Shown here: positions 18,275 through 26,694 of the stretch, one piece after another
How positions within the stretch are numbered: the first letter of the stretch is position 1
Layout: each line of letters starts with the position of its first letter
Origin: Candidatus Woesearchaeota archaeon
GTDB lineage: Archaea; Nanobdellota; Nanobdellia; Woesearchaeales; UBA9989
DNA: 64,000 nucleotides
Direction of reading: 5' to 3'
Assembly: GCA_013329045.1 (NCBI GenBank)
Contig: DUKZ01000039.1
Span: 1-64,000, forward strand
Notes under the pieces: generated by a model
The model's input: only the letters and a program-made list of their open reading frames with translations
Told to the model about the DNA's origin: nothing
Database searches by the model: none
Made by a program: the position numbers and the translations under genes

Positions 18275-20038
18275 TCAGCTATAAAACCTCTTCCCCGACT
18301 TTTTCTGTTCCCGATCCAGCCGGCTTCCCTCTTTATTGATCCGTGGCCGGTGGCTTGTTTCATCCCGTCGAAGAGAGATAGAAAGGTCTTCTAGGAAATT
18401 ATTCATCCCTTCTTCCATAGAATAAGGGCCTTCCATTCTTCCATGCAAAGCAGGCTGCCCCTCGCCAACGAGAAGGTCGGTGGAAAAATGGTCTAAGAAC
18501 ACAAGATCATGGTCAACAATGATCGCCGCCGTCCCTTTTTGTTCCATGAAATCCCTGATGATCTTTGCAATCTCCAGGCGCTGCTCAACGTCTAGATACG
18601 CGGAAGGCTCATCCATGAGGTAGAGTGAGGCATCCTTTGCCAGGCAAAGGGCAATGGCAACCTTCTGTAATTCTCCTCCAGATAGTTGGTTTACCTGTTT
18701 GAAATACAAATGGTCGAGCCGGAGTGGATCAATCAGCTGCGATTTGTATTTCCCAACAACCGGTTCCACGACTGCCTGCACGAGCTCTGTCGAGGAATTG
18801 TCAAGGTATTGTGGTTTGTAGGCAACCTTCACCTTGGTGGATACACTGCCCGTGTCTGGTGCCAGCGCCCCGGCAAGGATCTTCACAAATGTCGTTTTTC
18901 CAATCCCATTTTCTCCAAGCACTCCAATGATCCTGCCCCGGCTGATTTTTCCAGACGGTGCATGAAGAGAAAACTTTCCAAGTGTCTTTACTATATCCTC
19001 CCAGGAGATGATCACATCATCCTCTGGCCGTTGTTTTTTTGCTATTTTTTCGAACTTGATCTCATGGTCGCGAAAGCGCATGTTCTCTTCGCGGAGAAAT
19101 CCTGATAAGTACACATTAATCCCCACTCTGCTTGTTTTTGGGCCAGACACAATGCCATATGCCCCAGCCTGGCCATAAAGCAGGTGTACAAGATCAGTCA
19201 TATAATCCAGGATCACAAGATCGTGCTCAACGACAAGGACTGATGTATCCGAAGTGGCAAGGTTCCGGATAAACCTGGATACGAGTATCCTTTGCTTGAT
19301 GTCAAGGAAGCTTGTCGGCTCGTCAAAGATGTACACATTTGCTTTTTTAAGGACAGTCGCAGCGATTGCTACTCTTTGGAGCTCGCCGCCAGAGAGCGTC
19401 TCGATTTCATTCTCCAGGAATATTGAGAGGTCAAGGTCTTTTATTATTGAGGGAAGCACTCTTCTCTCATCAACTGATTTCAGGAGCTCCAGGACAGTGC
19501 CTTTTGTCGTTTTCGGGATCAATTCAACCTGCTGGGGCTTGTATGAAACAACAATCTCCCCTGCCCGCAGCTTTTCAAAATAATATTGTGCTTCTGTCCC
19601 CTTAAAATATGATATGAGGTCCTGGAAATCGAATGTATATCCCTCGACTTTGCCAAAATTTGGTGTGATCATGCCGGCAAGGAGCTTTATTGCTGTAGAC
19701 TTTCCAATCCCATTCCTTCCTATAAGGCCAACAACTTTTCCAAATGCAGGGACAGGAAGATTAAACAGCATAAACCCATCTGCTCCATACCGAATAATCG
19801 GATCCTTGATGAGCATTTCTGGAAGATTAATAATATGAATAGCTCCAAAAGGGCATCGTTTTGGGCAAATGCCGCATCCTGTGCAAAGGTTCTCATTGAT
19901 GAATGCTCGTCCGTCGCTTCCTTCAATGATGCACTCTGCACCGGTCCGATTGACAGGGCAGAGCCTCTTGCAGAGATAATTCCCGCACTTGTCTGGAAAG
20001 CACTTGTCCTTTTCTACTACTGCTATGCGTTTGCCCAT
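18275..20038 (-). CDS. abce1: ribosome recycling ATPase ABCE1 (Rli1)
   Basis: 587 aa. Splits archaeal ribosomes after termination together with aRF1/Pelota. The N-terminal ferredoxin-like region holds eight cysteines for two 4Fe-4S clusters (CFPDKCGNYLCKRLCP and CTGCGICPKRCPF). It is followed by two ABC domains with Walker A GRNGIGKST (about 108) and GENGIGKTT (about 375), signatures LSGGELQRVAIA and LSGGELQKVAIA, and Walker B FDEPTSFLD and MDEPSAYLD. A TATA-like TTTAAATG is centred about 26 nt before the ATG, overlapping the end of pyk, so it can be transcribed independently. Confidence 0.97.
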   Translation of the reverse strand: MGKRIAVVEKDKCFPDKCGNYLCKRLCPVNRTGAECIIEGSDGRAFINENLCTGCGICPKRCPFGAIHIINLPEMLIKDPIIRYGADGFMLFNLPVPAFGKVVGLIGRNGIGKSTAIKLLAGMITPNFGKVEGYTFDFQDLISYFKGTEAQYYFEKLRAGEIVVSYKPQQVELIPKTTKGTVLELLKSVDERRVLPSIIKDLDLSIFLENEIETLSGGELQRVAIAATVLKKANVYIFDEPTSFLDIKQRILVSRFIRNLATSDTSVLVVEHDLVILDYMTDLVHLLYGQAGAYGIVSGPKTSRVGINVYLSGFLREENMRFRDHEIKFEKIAKKQRPEDDVIISWEDIVKTLGKFSLHAPSGKISRGRIIGVLGENGIGKTTFVKILAGALAPDTGSVSTKVKVAYKPQYLDNSSTELVQAVVEPVVGKYKSQLIDPLRLDHLYFKQVNQLSGGELQKVAIALCLAKDASLYLMDEPSAYLDVEQRLEIAKIIRDFMEQKGTAAIIVDHDLVFLDHFSTDLLVGEGQPALHGRMEGPYSMEEGMNNFLEDLSISLRRDETSHRPRINKEGSRLDREQKKSGKRFYS

Positions 20039-20069
20039 AAAAGAAAAAACCTTTGCTCATTTAAAATAC

Positions 20070-21467
20070 TTACTTCCACCCTCTCAGCTTCATCACTTCC
20101 CCGACGCGGTGGATCTCTATCAGGTTGGTATGGCCTGCATCAAGGGTCTCAATGCCAGCAGTGAGGACAACGACATCCTCTTGGTTAATGAGTCCCTTTG
20201 AAAGGCAGCTCTCCAGCGCATTGTCAATGATCTGGTGGGTATGGCGGACTTTATGTGAAAAGCAAAGTGGGATCACTCCCCAATCAAGCATCAGCTGGTT
20301 GCGGACAAGTGGGTCATGGGTGACAGCGATGACTTGTTTTCTTGGACGAAACCGCACAAGCATGCGTGCAGAAAACCCTGAGGTGGTCGTGGTGATAATC
20401 TTTGTGACAAATTCATTCAGGCTGAGCTGGTATGCTGCATGGCTGATAGATTGGGAGATTGATGCGCCAACATCGCTGATAGAGTGTCTGACAAGTTTTT
20501 CCATCCGAAGGGCGATCTTTGTCATCACCTGCACTGCTTGGGAAGGATACTCACCGATAGCAGACTCGCCGGAGAGCATGATTGCATCAGTCCCGTCAAG
20601 GATGGCATTCGCAACATCGCTCGTCTCTGCTCTCGTTGGCCTCGGGTTCTTGATCATGGATTCGAGCATTTGCGTTGCCGTAATGACCGGCTTTCCCATC
20701 TTGTTGCAGAGGCGGATGATATATTTCTGGATGAAGGGCACTTCTTCTGGGGCAAGTTCTACCCCAAGATCTCCTCTGGCGATCATGATCCCATCACTCT
20801 CCTGGATGATGTCCATGATATTTTCAACAGATTCTCTCGTCTCGATCTTTGCGATGACGAGGCATTGGGAATCGCCGATGATCTTTCGTACTGCAGTGAT
20901 ATCCTCTTTCTGTTTCACAAAAGAGACAGCGATAAATTCGAGCTTGTGTTCACACGCAAAGAGGATGTCCTCCTTATCATGCTTTGAAGGGAAGGGAATA
21001 ACGAGATTCCCGCCAGGGATAGTCACTTTCTTGTTGTTATTGAGCGTTCCAGAGTTTTTTGTTGTGCAGATGACCACATCATTCTCTACGGCATCAACAC
21101 CCAATTCGATGAGGCCATCATCTAGCAGGATTCTTGATCCTGAAGAAACAGCTTCATGGACGTTCCTGTAATCAATGAGCAGGCACCCAACCTTTTCTTT
21201 TCCGCAGAGTTTTACGCGGTCGCCAGCTGATAAGAAAACGGGCCGCTCGATTTCCTTGATCCTGATTTCTGGTCCTTTAAGGTCTGCAATGATTGGGATT
21301 GAATCGTTTATTCCCCTCAAAAGATTGATTGTCTCTTTATGGTATTCATGGCTCCCATGGCTCATGTTGATTCGTGCAACATCCATTCCTGCTTTGATCA
21401 TATCTTTGATGACTGCTGGTTTTCGAGAACAAGGGCCCAATGTGCAGACGATTTTCGTCTTTTTCAT
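20070..21467 (-). CDS. pyk: pyruvate kinase
   Basis: 465 aa; converts phosphoenolpyruvate and ADP to pyruvate and ATP. Motifs: KTKIVCTLGPCSR at the N-terminus, MDVARINMSHG, ADLKGPEIRI, the active-site block IMIARGDLGVELAPEEVP, KPVITATQMLESM and the C-terminal regulatory domain. Two in-frame ATGs exist. I choose 21467 because the TATA-like ATTATTAAAT (21491-21500) is centred about 28 nt upstream, giving a leaderless mRNA; the start at 21485 would fall before the expected transcription start. It suggests at least lower-half glycolysis in this organism. Confidence 0.96.
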   Translation of the reverse strand: MKKTKIVCTLGPCSRKPAVIKDMIKAGMDVARINMSHGSHEYHKETINLLRGINDSIPIIADLKGPEIRIKEIERPVFLSAGDRVKLCGKEKVGCLLIDYRNVHEAVSSGSRILLDDGLIELGVDAVENDVVICTTKNSGTLNNNKKVTIPGGNLVIPFPSKHDKEDILFACEHKLEFIAVSFVKQKEDITAVRKIIGDSQCLVIAKIETRESVENIMDIIQESDGIMIARGDLGVELAPEEVPFIQKYIIRLCNKMGKPVITATQMLESMIKNPRPTRAETSDVANAILDGTDAIMLSGESAIGEYPSQAVQVMTKIALRMEKLVRHSISDVGASISQSISHAAYQLSLNEFVTKIITTTTSGFSARMLVRFRPRKQVIAVTHDPLVRNQLMLDWGVIPLCFSHKVRHTHQIIDNALESCLSKGLINQEDVVVLTAGIETLDAGHTNLIEIHRVGEVMKLRGWK

Positions 21468-21582
21468 AGGTATTCTTTGGGACATATCACATTATTAAAT
21501 GTTTCGCAAAATCTCGAATTTCGTAAAGGGATAATGGTGAGTGGATTGAAACGTTTTTATACTCAATGATACTTTTAGCTTC

Positions 21583-21735
21583 ATGGCAAAATGTTCTCTT
21601 TGTAATCAGGGAATCGAGACGACGTTCCTGGGCAAGGCTCTTGGCACCACAATCAGGAAAAGTGGAAAGGTGTATAAAGTGTGCAGCCAGTGCCAAAAGA
21701 AATTTTCTCACGAAGATTTGCTGGAGAAACTTTAA
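21583..21735 (+). CDS. small zinc-ribbon-like protein
   Basis: 50-aa protein, too short for usual gene calling. It begins MAKCSLCNQGIETTFLGKAL and carries C-x2-C near the N-terminus and C-x2-C (CSQCQKK) near residue 37, a four-Cys zinc ribbon. A TATA-like CGTTTTTATAC is centred about 25 nt before ATG 21583, so it is a leaderless single gene. Comparable mini zinc proteins are common in archaea, but their role is unknown. Confidence 0.8.
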   Translation: MAKCSLCNQGIETTFLGKALGTTIRKSGKVYKVCSQCQKKFSHEDLLEKL

Positions 21736-21819
21736 ATACTGTCAGATATTCTTTTTTTTCATGCCCCTGTAGTATGCAAAAAATGAGATATTTTTCGCAA
21801 CAGGTGCTCAGAAGAGCTC

Positions 21820-21911
21820 GCCCCTGTAGCATAGGAGCTATTGCGTCTGCCTCGTATCAATCTGGGCTGAAGGAAAGCAGAAGGTCGGGAGTGCAACTCT
21901 CCCCAGGGGCT
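21820..21911 (+). tRNA. tRNA-Thr (anticodon CGT) with intron and atypical T-loop
   Basis: Cloverleaf: acceptor GCCCCTG/CAGGGGC, D-stem GCA/TGC, anticodon stem TCTGC/GCAGA, loop CTCGTA-A with anticodon CGT, a 19-nt intron after position 37, and T-stem GGGAG/CTCCC. The discriminator is T and no CCA is encoded. The T-loop reads TGCAACT instead of TTCRANY, so position 55, nearly always pseudouridine, would be G. A 14-nt near-copy of the 5' end (GCCCCTGTAGTATG) occurs upstream at 21763-21776. Confidence 0.92.
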
Positions 21912-22053
21912 TAATTTTTCTCTGTGCTCAAATATCTTTTTCTATAATTAGATAAGGTAGAAAGGCATTCTTCATGTCATAGCACTCCTAAAAAGTAAGG
22001 TGTGCAGAACAAAAAAATTTTGTGAATCGCTCAACAAAGAGCGACACACAACT

Positions 22054-22155
22054 TTACTTCTTTTTCTTAGCTGCTTTTTTCTTTGTTGTCTTCTTTTTTG
22101 CAGCTGCTTTCTTTACCACTTTTTTCTTGGTGGCTTTTTTCTTTGCTTTTGCCAT
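22054..22155 (-). CDS. 33-aa lysine/alanine-rich basic peptide
   Basis: Short gene encoding MAKAKKKATKKKVVKKAAAK and a further 13 residues of the same type: about 60 percent Lys, the rest mostly Ala, Thr and Val. It resembles the basic tail of histone H1 or bacterial HU/H1-like proteins and probably binds nucleic acid. GAGGTGA lies 8 nt before the ATG and a TATA-like TTAAAATAA is near 22190, so both promoter and ribosome site look genuine. No globular domain is present. An alternative is that it is part of an unrecognised low-complexity element. Confidence 0.65.
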   Translation of the reverse strand: MAKAKKKATKKKVVKKAAAKKKTTKKKAAKKKK

Positions 22156-22203
22156 GAATCATTTCACCTCTGTTTTATGATAAGGTAAAATTATTTTAAT
22201 CAT

Positions 22204-23541
22204 TTATATCCTTTTCGTTTTTCTTGCGATAAGAAACCAAAAGATAAATGCGCCAACAGCATATGTTAAGATGATGAACAGGATCCACACATACTTTTTA
22301 TAGCGGATCATCTTGATGTGCGATGCTTCATACAGGATGTACACCCAGAAGATGGTGAGGAAAATAAGGACGACAAATGAGACATATGAAGAGAAGTAAT
22401 TATTTTCTGCAAGGCCAAGAGCATGCATCTCTATCGTTGAATAGATCCTCAAAGGGACAGTTTCTGTTGTTGTGTATTCCTCATTGAATGCATCCTTATA
22501 GGAAAGTTTCAAAGAAAGATCGACTGTTTTTTGCAGATTTCCTTTTGTCTTGATGGTATAGGTGATTGTTTCAAAATCATCACTCTCAAGGTTTCCTATG
22601 TATGTGCTCCGTGGGCCGATCACCTCATACCCTTCTGTATCTTCGAGGGTGAGGGCAAGGAACCTCATGGTGGAGGTGCCGGTGTTGGAGATGCTCAAGA
22701 CAATCTCCCCTTTAGTATTTTCCGTGAAGGTGTCAAATTGCTCCAACGTGAAGAAATACTGGGGTGGATCAAAGATGACTAAGGCGGTGTTTCTTGTTTT
22801 GGTAAAATTTCTCCCGGAGCTATCTTGGTAGGTGATGGTAAAGGGCAATTGATAGACATTTGATGCAGCATCTGGCTCGATGAGGAAGGAAAGGCTGGCA
22901 TCCTTTGTTTCTCCAGGGAGCACCTTGTTGATGATGACCTCATTGCTTGTCCCTTCTGTTGCAAGCGGCAGCCCAGTAAGGTCGAAGGTGATAAGCACAT
23001 TGCGGACAAGGGAATCCTCATCGTTCTTTAATGTAAGGGTGTACTTTCCGTTCTTCCCGGGTATAAGCTCATCAGATGTGACATGGTCCACAACAAGGTT
23101 CTCTTGAAGGGTTCGAACATCAATAAGGTAAGGGTCTGGTTCGATCCATGCTTTGATGCCGCCGTAAGTATAATGAAGCTTTAGTTCATTCCATCCTTCT
23201 ATTGCTTGAGGGTCAACTTTCAGTCGATACGTGATGATTTTTGCTTTTTTATCGATCTGTCTGCCGTTCAGGGACCCAATCACCTGGACTGCTTCTACAG
23301 GATTGTTCAGGGTGAAGGGAAACTCGGGAAGTAATTCGACCTGGATATCATCGACTTTGCTCGTCCCTTTATTCTCGACGGAGAATCGCACTTCTACATA
23401 ATCTCCAGGTTCGACTGGGTGGGGCTCTTGGTTGACCACTTCGACGGTAATGTCAACACTCCTCATCTTCCCCGCATCATTGCTGGCAGCAATCATCAGG
23501 CTGGCCAAGAGCAATGCGATCAATAACAGGTTCTTTTTCAT
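22204..23541 (-). CDS. COG1361-type extracytoplasmic repeat protein with C-terminal membrane anchor
   Basis: 445 aa. A signal peptide (about 2-20) is followed by three or four CARDB/Ig-like beta domains with the characteristic V.F.V.N.G pattern (VRFSVENKGTSKVDDIQVEL, then YTLTLKNDEDSLVRNV and IVLSISNTGTSTMRFLAL). Two membrane helices follow at about 378-400 and 415-440, ending in a basic tail. Such proteins usually accompany an ABC ATPase and an FtsX/MacB-like permease. Here the ATPase is directly upstream (26-nt gap) but no permease is nearby. ATG 23541 is used; a GTG one codon earlier is possible. Confidence 0.85.
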   Translation of the reverse strand: MKKNLLLIALLLASLMIAASNDAGKMRSVDITVEVVNQEPHPVEPGDYVEVRFSVENKGTSKVDDIQVELLPEFPFTLNNPVEAVQVIGSLNGRQIDKKAKIITYRLKVDPQAIEGWNELKLHYTYGGIKAWIEPDPYLIDVRTLQENLVVDHVTSDELIPGKNGKYTLTLKNDEDSLVRNVLITFDLTGLPLATEGTSNEVIINKVLPGETKDASLSFLIEPDAASNVYQLPFTITYQDSSGRNFTKTRNTALVIFDPPQYFFTLEQFDTFTENTKGEIVLSISNTGTSTMRFLALTLEDTEGYEVIGPRSTYIGNLESDDFETITYTIKTKGNLQKTVDLSLKLSYKDAFNEEYTTTETVPLRIYSTIEMHALGLAENNYFSSYVSFVVLIFLTIFWVYILYEASHIKMIRYKKYVWILFIILTYAVGAFIFWFLIARKTKRI

Positions 23542-23567
23542 CACGTTTATCTTTTCATCATGTTTGT

Positions 23568-24254
23568 TTATAGCTTTTTTACAATGTTCCCATCCTTGAG
23601 GAATGCAATCCTCTCAGCTTTCTTGGCGAGGTTGTCATCATGGGTGACCATGACAACGGTCATATGCCTTTTTTTATGGAGTTCATCGATCATTTCGAGG
23701 ATTTGTTTCCCCGTGTTGCTGTCCAGGTTCCCGGTTGGCTCATCTGCAAGCAGCACTTGCGGTTCGTTTGCAAGTGCCCTGGCAATGGCAACTCGCTGTC
23801 GTTGCCCCCCGGAAAGCTCCCCTGGCTTGTGGGTGAGCCGGTCACCAAGGCCAACACTCTTCAAAAGCTCCCCTGCTCGCTCGAGTCGTTCATCTTTATC
23901 AATGTTTTGGAAAATCATGGGGAGCATGACATTCTCTAGGGCGGTGAGTGTTGAGAGAAGATTGAATGTTTGGAAGACAAAGCCGATTTTTTTCCCCCTC
24001 ACCTGGGCGAGTGCTGATTCCCCAAGCGTTGCAATGTTTACTCCATCAAGGTAAATCTCTCCTTTGGTTGGGACATCAAGGCAGCCAATGGCATTGACCA
24101 TTGTTGATTTCCCAGAGCCAGATGGCCCCTGGATGGCAAGGAATTCTCCTTGTTTGATTTCAAGGGAAAGGCCGCGCAGTGCATGAACCTCCACAGTGCC
24201 CATCTGATACGTCTTCCATACATTCGAAAGCTTGATGATGTCCTTTTGCGGCAT
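23568..24254 (-). CDS. MacB/LolD-type ABC transporter ATP-binding protein
   Basis: 228 aa ATPase of the lipoprotein/macrolide exporter (MacB-LolD-FtsE) class. Walker A GPSGSGKST near residue 42, Q-loop VFQTFNLL, signature LSGGQRQRVAIARAL, Walker B LLADEPTGNLD (typical of this class) and H-loop VTHDD. A TATA-like ATTAAATAT is centred about 28 nt before the ATG, giving a leaderless mRNA. It is cotranscribed with the COG1361-type protein; the expected integral-membrane partner is absent from this window. Confidence 0.93.
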   Translation of the reverse strand: MPQKDIIKLSNVWKTYQMGTVEVHALRGLSLEIKQGEFLAIQGPSGSGKSTMVNAIGCLDVPTKGEIYLDGVNIATLGESALAQVRGKKIGFVFQTFNLLSTLTALENVMLPMIFQNIDKDERLERAGELLKSVGLGDRLTHKPGELSGGQRQRVAIARALANEPQVLLADEPTGNLDSNTGKQILEMIDELHKKRHMTVVMVTHDDNLAKKAERIAFLKDGNIVKKL

Positions 24255-24406
24255 TGGAATAAGCTAATCAAAAAGATATTTAATACTTCTGTTTAGAGTC
24301 CAGGGGAAGGGTGATGGATATTTAGTGCTCTGTCGAACGAAGTGAGACTTTCTTCAGAGCAGATCTTCTCGCAACCTTTATATAGGAAAAAAAATCCCTT
24401 TGGAAA

Positions 24407-24982
24407 ATGGCAAAAAAGAAGAAGGATCAGAAGAATAAGCAAGTGCTCATGACCTTGTTTTTGGCGTTCATCATGATAACATCCATCCTCGGATACCAGT
24501 TTGGTCAAGAAGATGTTGTCCGTTATAATGGGTATAAATTTGTCCAGAGGGATAACCAGCTCACCCTTAATATCGGGGGTAAAGAGGTATATTTCTACAC
24601 CTTTCCAGACCAGGCTGAGGGATTTGATATGCCAGAAGACGTAAAAGTTCTCCTTGGGGCCCCATTGGTTTTTGTCACGTATGATATCAATTCCTCCCTT
24701 GCAGAATCAATGGCTCTTGCCCAGTATGAGCTCGTTGATGCATTGCCTGTAAAGAATGTCTATGCTGTGCCTGCATTGACCACGAATACGACATACGCGA
24801 TTCAGCAGTGGTCTTGTGATAATGCTACTATGACCCAGCCAGTGATCTATTTTATCCTTGGCAACACGACGTCATTGCAGGCTGATGATAAAGGATGCAT
24901 CATTGCGCAGGCAAGATCATCTTTTGACGTGTTGTTTTTGAAGGACATTATCCAATATAGGGTGCTGGGAGTGGTTGCATGA
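24407..24982 (+). CDS. membrane-anchored protein of unknown function (paralogue 1)
   Basis: 191 aa with a basic N-terminus (MAKKKKDQKNKQ), one membrane helix at about 13-30 and an extracytoplasmic domain. No family recognised. It shares its layout with the next gene: a helix, then GYKFVQRD..L.L..GGKEVYF (GFEFVYYDGLWHTEW in the neighbour), an internal Cys pair, and a C-terminal block VIYFILGNTTSLQADDKGCI aligning with PTIFLKDDPTEAIISDGLCI. A TATA-like CCTTTATATAGG lies about 26 nt upstream. It overlaps the next gene by 4 nt (ATGA). Confidence 0.75.
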   Translation: MAKKKKDQKNKQVLMTLFLAFIMITSILGYQFGQEDVVRYNGYKFVQRDNQLTLNIGGKEVYFYTFPDQAEGFDMPEDVKVLLGAPLVFVTYDINSSLAESMALAQYELVDALPVKNVYAVPALTTNTTYAIQQWSCDNATMTQPVIYFILGNTTSLQADDKGCIIAQARSSFDVLFLKDIIQYRVLGVVA

Positions 24983-25668
24983 AAGAGAGGATGCGGGTGC
25001 TCGATGAGGACATCTCGCTCGAGAAGCGAAGTGAAGAGCCACCGACTGATGAAGCGCAAAAGACAGAGAAAGCTCCTTTCTACCTCCTCATCATCTTTGT
25101 TCTCTTGATTGGCATAACTGCACTTGCCCTGGTGGCAGTAAGGCAGCTGCACAAAGACCCAGTGCCAGAGACGGTCACTCTTGATTCAGGGTTTGAATTT
25201 GTGTATTATGATGGTCTTTGGCATACTGAATGGCAGGAGGGGAATAATATCTATACTATTCATCTTCATTATAATCCTGATCAGGTAGCAAACGTGACGA
25301 TGATAGGTTCATTGAATGAGACTGCATTTAACGAATTGTTGCAGACAAACAATACTCTCTATATCACTTTTGATCCGTTGAGCCATAATCTGAATTATTT
25401 AGCTGTCTCTGCAGCTGAGCTGAGTGTGAATCTTGCACGGGCGCTCCATGTCACTCCAACAGCTGCATGTATAAGGCAGGAGACTGATGCTTGTGAGGGT
25501 AGGCCAATCATCACTTGTGAGAATGCAGCCCTCCCAACCATATTCCTGAAGGATGATCCAACAGAGGCAATTATCAGCGATGGGCTCTGCATTACAATTC
25601 AGGGGGATAAGGAAGCATTGCTCAGGGGGGTCGATAAGGTTTTGTTCACATGGTACGGCATGATATAG
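24979..25668 (+). CDS. membrane-anchored protein of unknown function (paralogue 2)
   Basis: 229 aa. An acidic cytoplasmic N-terminus of about 32 residues is followed by one membrane helix (about 34-54) and an external domain with four cysteines (ACIRQETDAC, ITCENAA, GLCI). The C-terminal block resembles that of the preceding gene, so the two are probably diverged tandem duplicates. Translation is coupled at both ends: ATGA with the upstream gene and a 19-nt overlap with the downstream methyltransferase. Function unknown. Confidence 0.75.
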   Translation: MKERMRVLDEDISLEKRSEEPPTDEAQKTEKAPFYLLIIFVLLIGITALALVAVRQLHKDPVPETVTLDSGFEFVYYDGLWHTEWQEGNNIYTIHLHYNPDQVANVTMIGSLNETAFNELLQTNNTLYITFDPLSHNLNYLAVSAAELSVNLARALHVTPTAACIRQETDACEGRPIITCENAALPTIFLKDDPTEAIISDGLCITIQGDKEALLRGVDKVLFTWYGMI

Positions 25669-26258
25669 ACCACTATTATTCAGAGGAGCCAAAATCTCCC
25701 CTGCGCATTGGCAAGATAGTCTTCTCTTTTCAGGGGAGCACATTCCATTTAATCACTGCATCCGGTATCTTTTCGTCCCGCCAGGTTGATGCTGCGACAC
25801 GGTTGTTGATTGAGTATGCAAAGGTTCCAAAGGATGCGCGGGTGCTAGATCTTGGTTGTGGCATTGGTGTTATTGGTATTGTCATTGCGACTATTCATCC
25901 AGACACAGAGGTTGTGCTCACCGATGTGAACAAGAGGGCAGTGTTCATCGCAAAGCAGAATGTTGACCGCCTCAGTCTGGATAATGCTGAGGTGTATCAC
26001 CAAAATAAGTTTGAGAGGACTGCCAAGCCGTATGATACCATCCTCTTGAATCCCCCCATGGCAGCAGGAAGAGCCATCTGTTTTGAAATGATTAAAGAGG
26101 CAAAAGACTATCTGAAGGTAGGCGGGACCCTTCAGATAGTGGCAAGGCACAACAAAGGGGGAAGTGTTCTTGCCCAAAAGATGAAAGAAGTGTTTGGAAA
26201 TGTTGAGGAGTTAGCAAAGAAGGGGGGGTTTAGAGTGTACCTGAGCCATCGCACATAA
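25650..26258 (+). CDS. class I SAM methyltransferase (RsmC/MTS-like)
   Basis: 202 aa. An N-terminal beta extension including KIVFSFQGSTFHLITASGIF and SSRQVDAATRLLIEYA precedes the SAM site VLDLGCGIGVIGI (about 66), the acidic VVLTDVNKRAV and the catalytic NPPMAAG motif (about 133), which is used for exocyclic amino groups of bases. It matches the archaeal small-MTS family related to RsmC, so rRNA or tRNA guanine-N2 methylation is plausible. It overlaps the preceding membrane protein by 19 nt and runs tail-to-tail into the next gene with a 29-nt overlap. Confidence 0.87.
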   Translation: MVRHDIDHYYSEEPKSPLRIGKIVFSFQGSTFHLITASGIFSSRQVDAATRLLIEYAKVPKDARVLDLGCGIGVIGIVIATIHPDTEVVLTDVNKRAVFIAKQNVDRLSLDNAEVYHQNKFERTAKPYDTILLNPPMAAGRAICFEMIKEAKDYLKVGGTLQIVARHNKGGSVLAQKMKEVFGNVEELAKKGGFRVYLSHRT

Positions 26259-26622
26259 AATTTGCCTGTACTTCCACCATTCTTTCGTTCTCAATACTCA
26301 CCAGTCTATATCCCAATCCTAATTCAGCGATCGCGCCAAGCACTGCCATGTGGTCTTTTCCATTGCCAGAGATGAGGCAAAGGGCAGTCTCCAGATCATT
26401 GATTTTTCCAGATATCCCCTTTTTGATCGTGTTTTTTATCTGATGGATAGGAAGAACTGAGTCTATGCAGATGCAATGTATCTCCTTTGCCGGCAAGAAA
26501 TGTTCCATGCCATAAGGTGTAGTGACTATATATATAGCGTCCCAGGGCTCTTGTGCGATGAGCTTATACAATAAAGCCCATGTCCCCTTGCCTTCACCTG
26601 CCGTGGCAATTAATGAGGTCAT
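26230..26622 (-). CDS. small Rossmann-like protein, possibly CARF-like
   Basis: 130 aa, soluble. The N-terminal strand and loop SLIATAGEGKGTW, the middle strand DAIYIVTTPYG and the segment CLISGNGKDHMAVLGAIAELG resemble the layout of CARF-type ligand-binding domains, where an N-x-[ST]-G-[GN]-[TG]-K loop and a following helix line the pocket. There is no effector domain and no CRISPR locus nearby. ATG 26622 is chosen over 26637 because a TATA-like TTATTTAAGA is centred 26 nt upstream. The CARF assignment is inference from pattern only. Confidence 0.6.
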   Translation of the reverse strand: MTSLIATAGEGKGTWALLYKLIAQEPWDAIYIVTTPYGMEHFLPAKEIHCICIDSVLPIHQIKNTIKKGISGKINDLETALCLISGNGKDHMAVLGAIAELGLGYRLVSIENERMVEVQANFMCDGSGTL

Positions 26623-26694
26623 TTGAAAAAGGAGCATGATCGGTTATTTAAGATTTACGTTAAGAAAAAGAGAAAAAAAGAAGGAAAAAGGGCT

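Noticed and set aside
20125-21171. 348-codon open frame antisense to pyruvate kinase
   Set aside because: It is the complement of a gene with all pyruvate kinase motifs; the antisense protein has no recognisable domain, promoter or ribosome site.
26230-26622. CRISPR-associated locus suggested by the CARF-like pattern
   Set aside because: No repeat-spacer array and no Cas proteins occur anywhere in the window.
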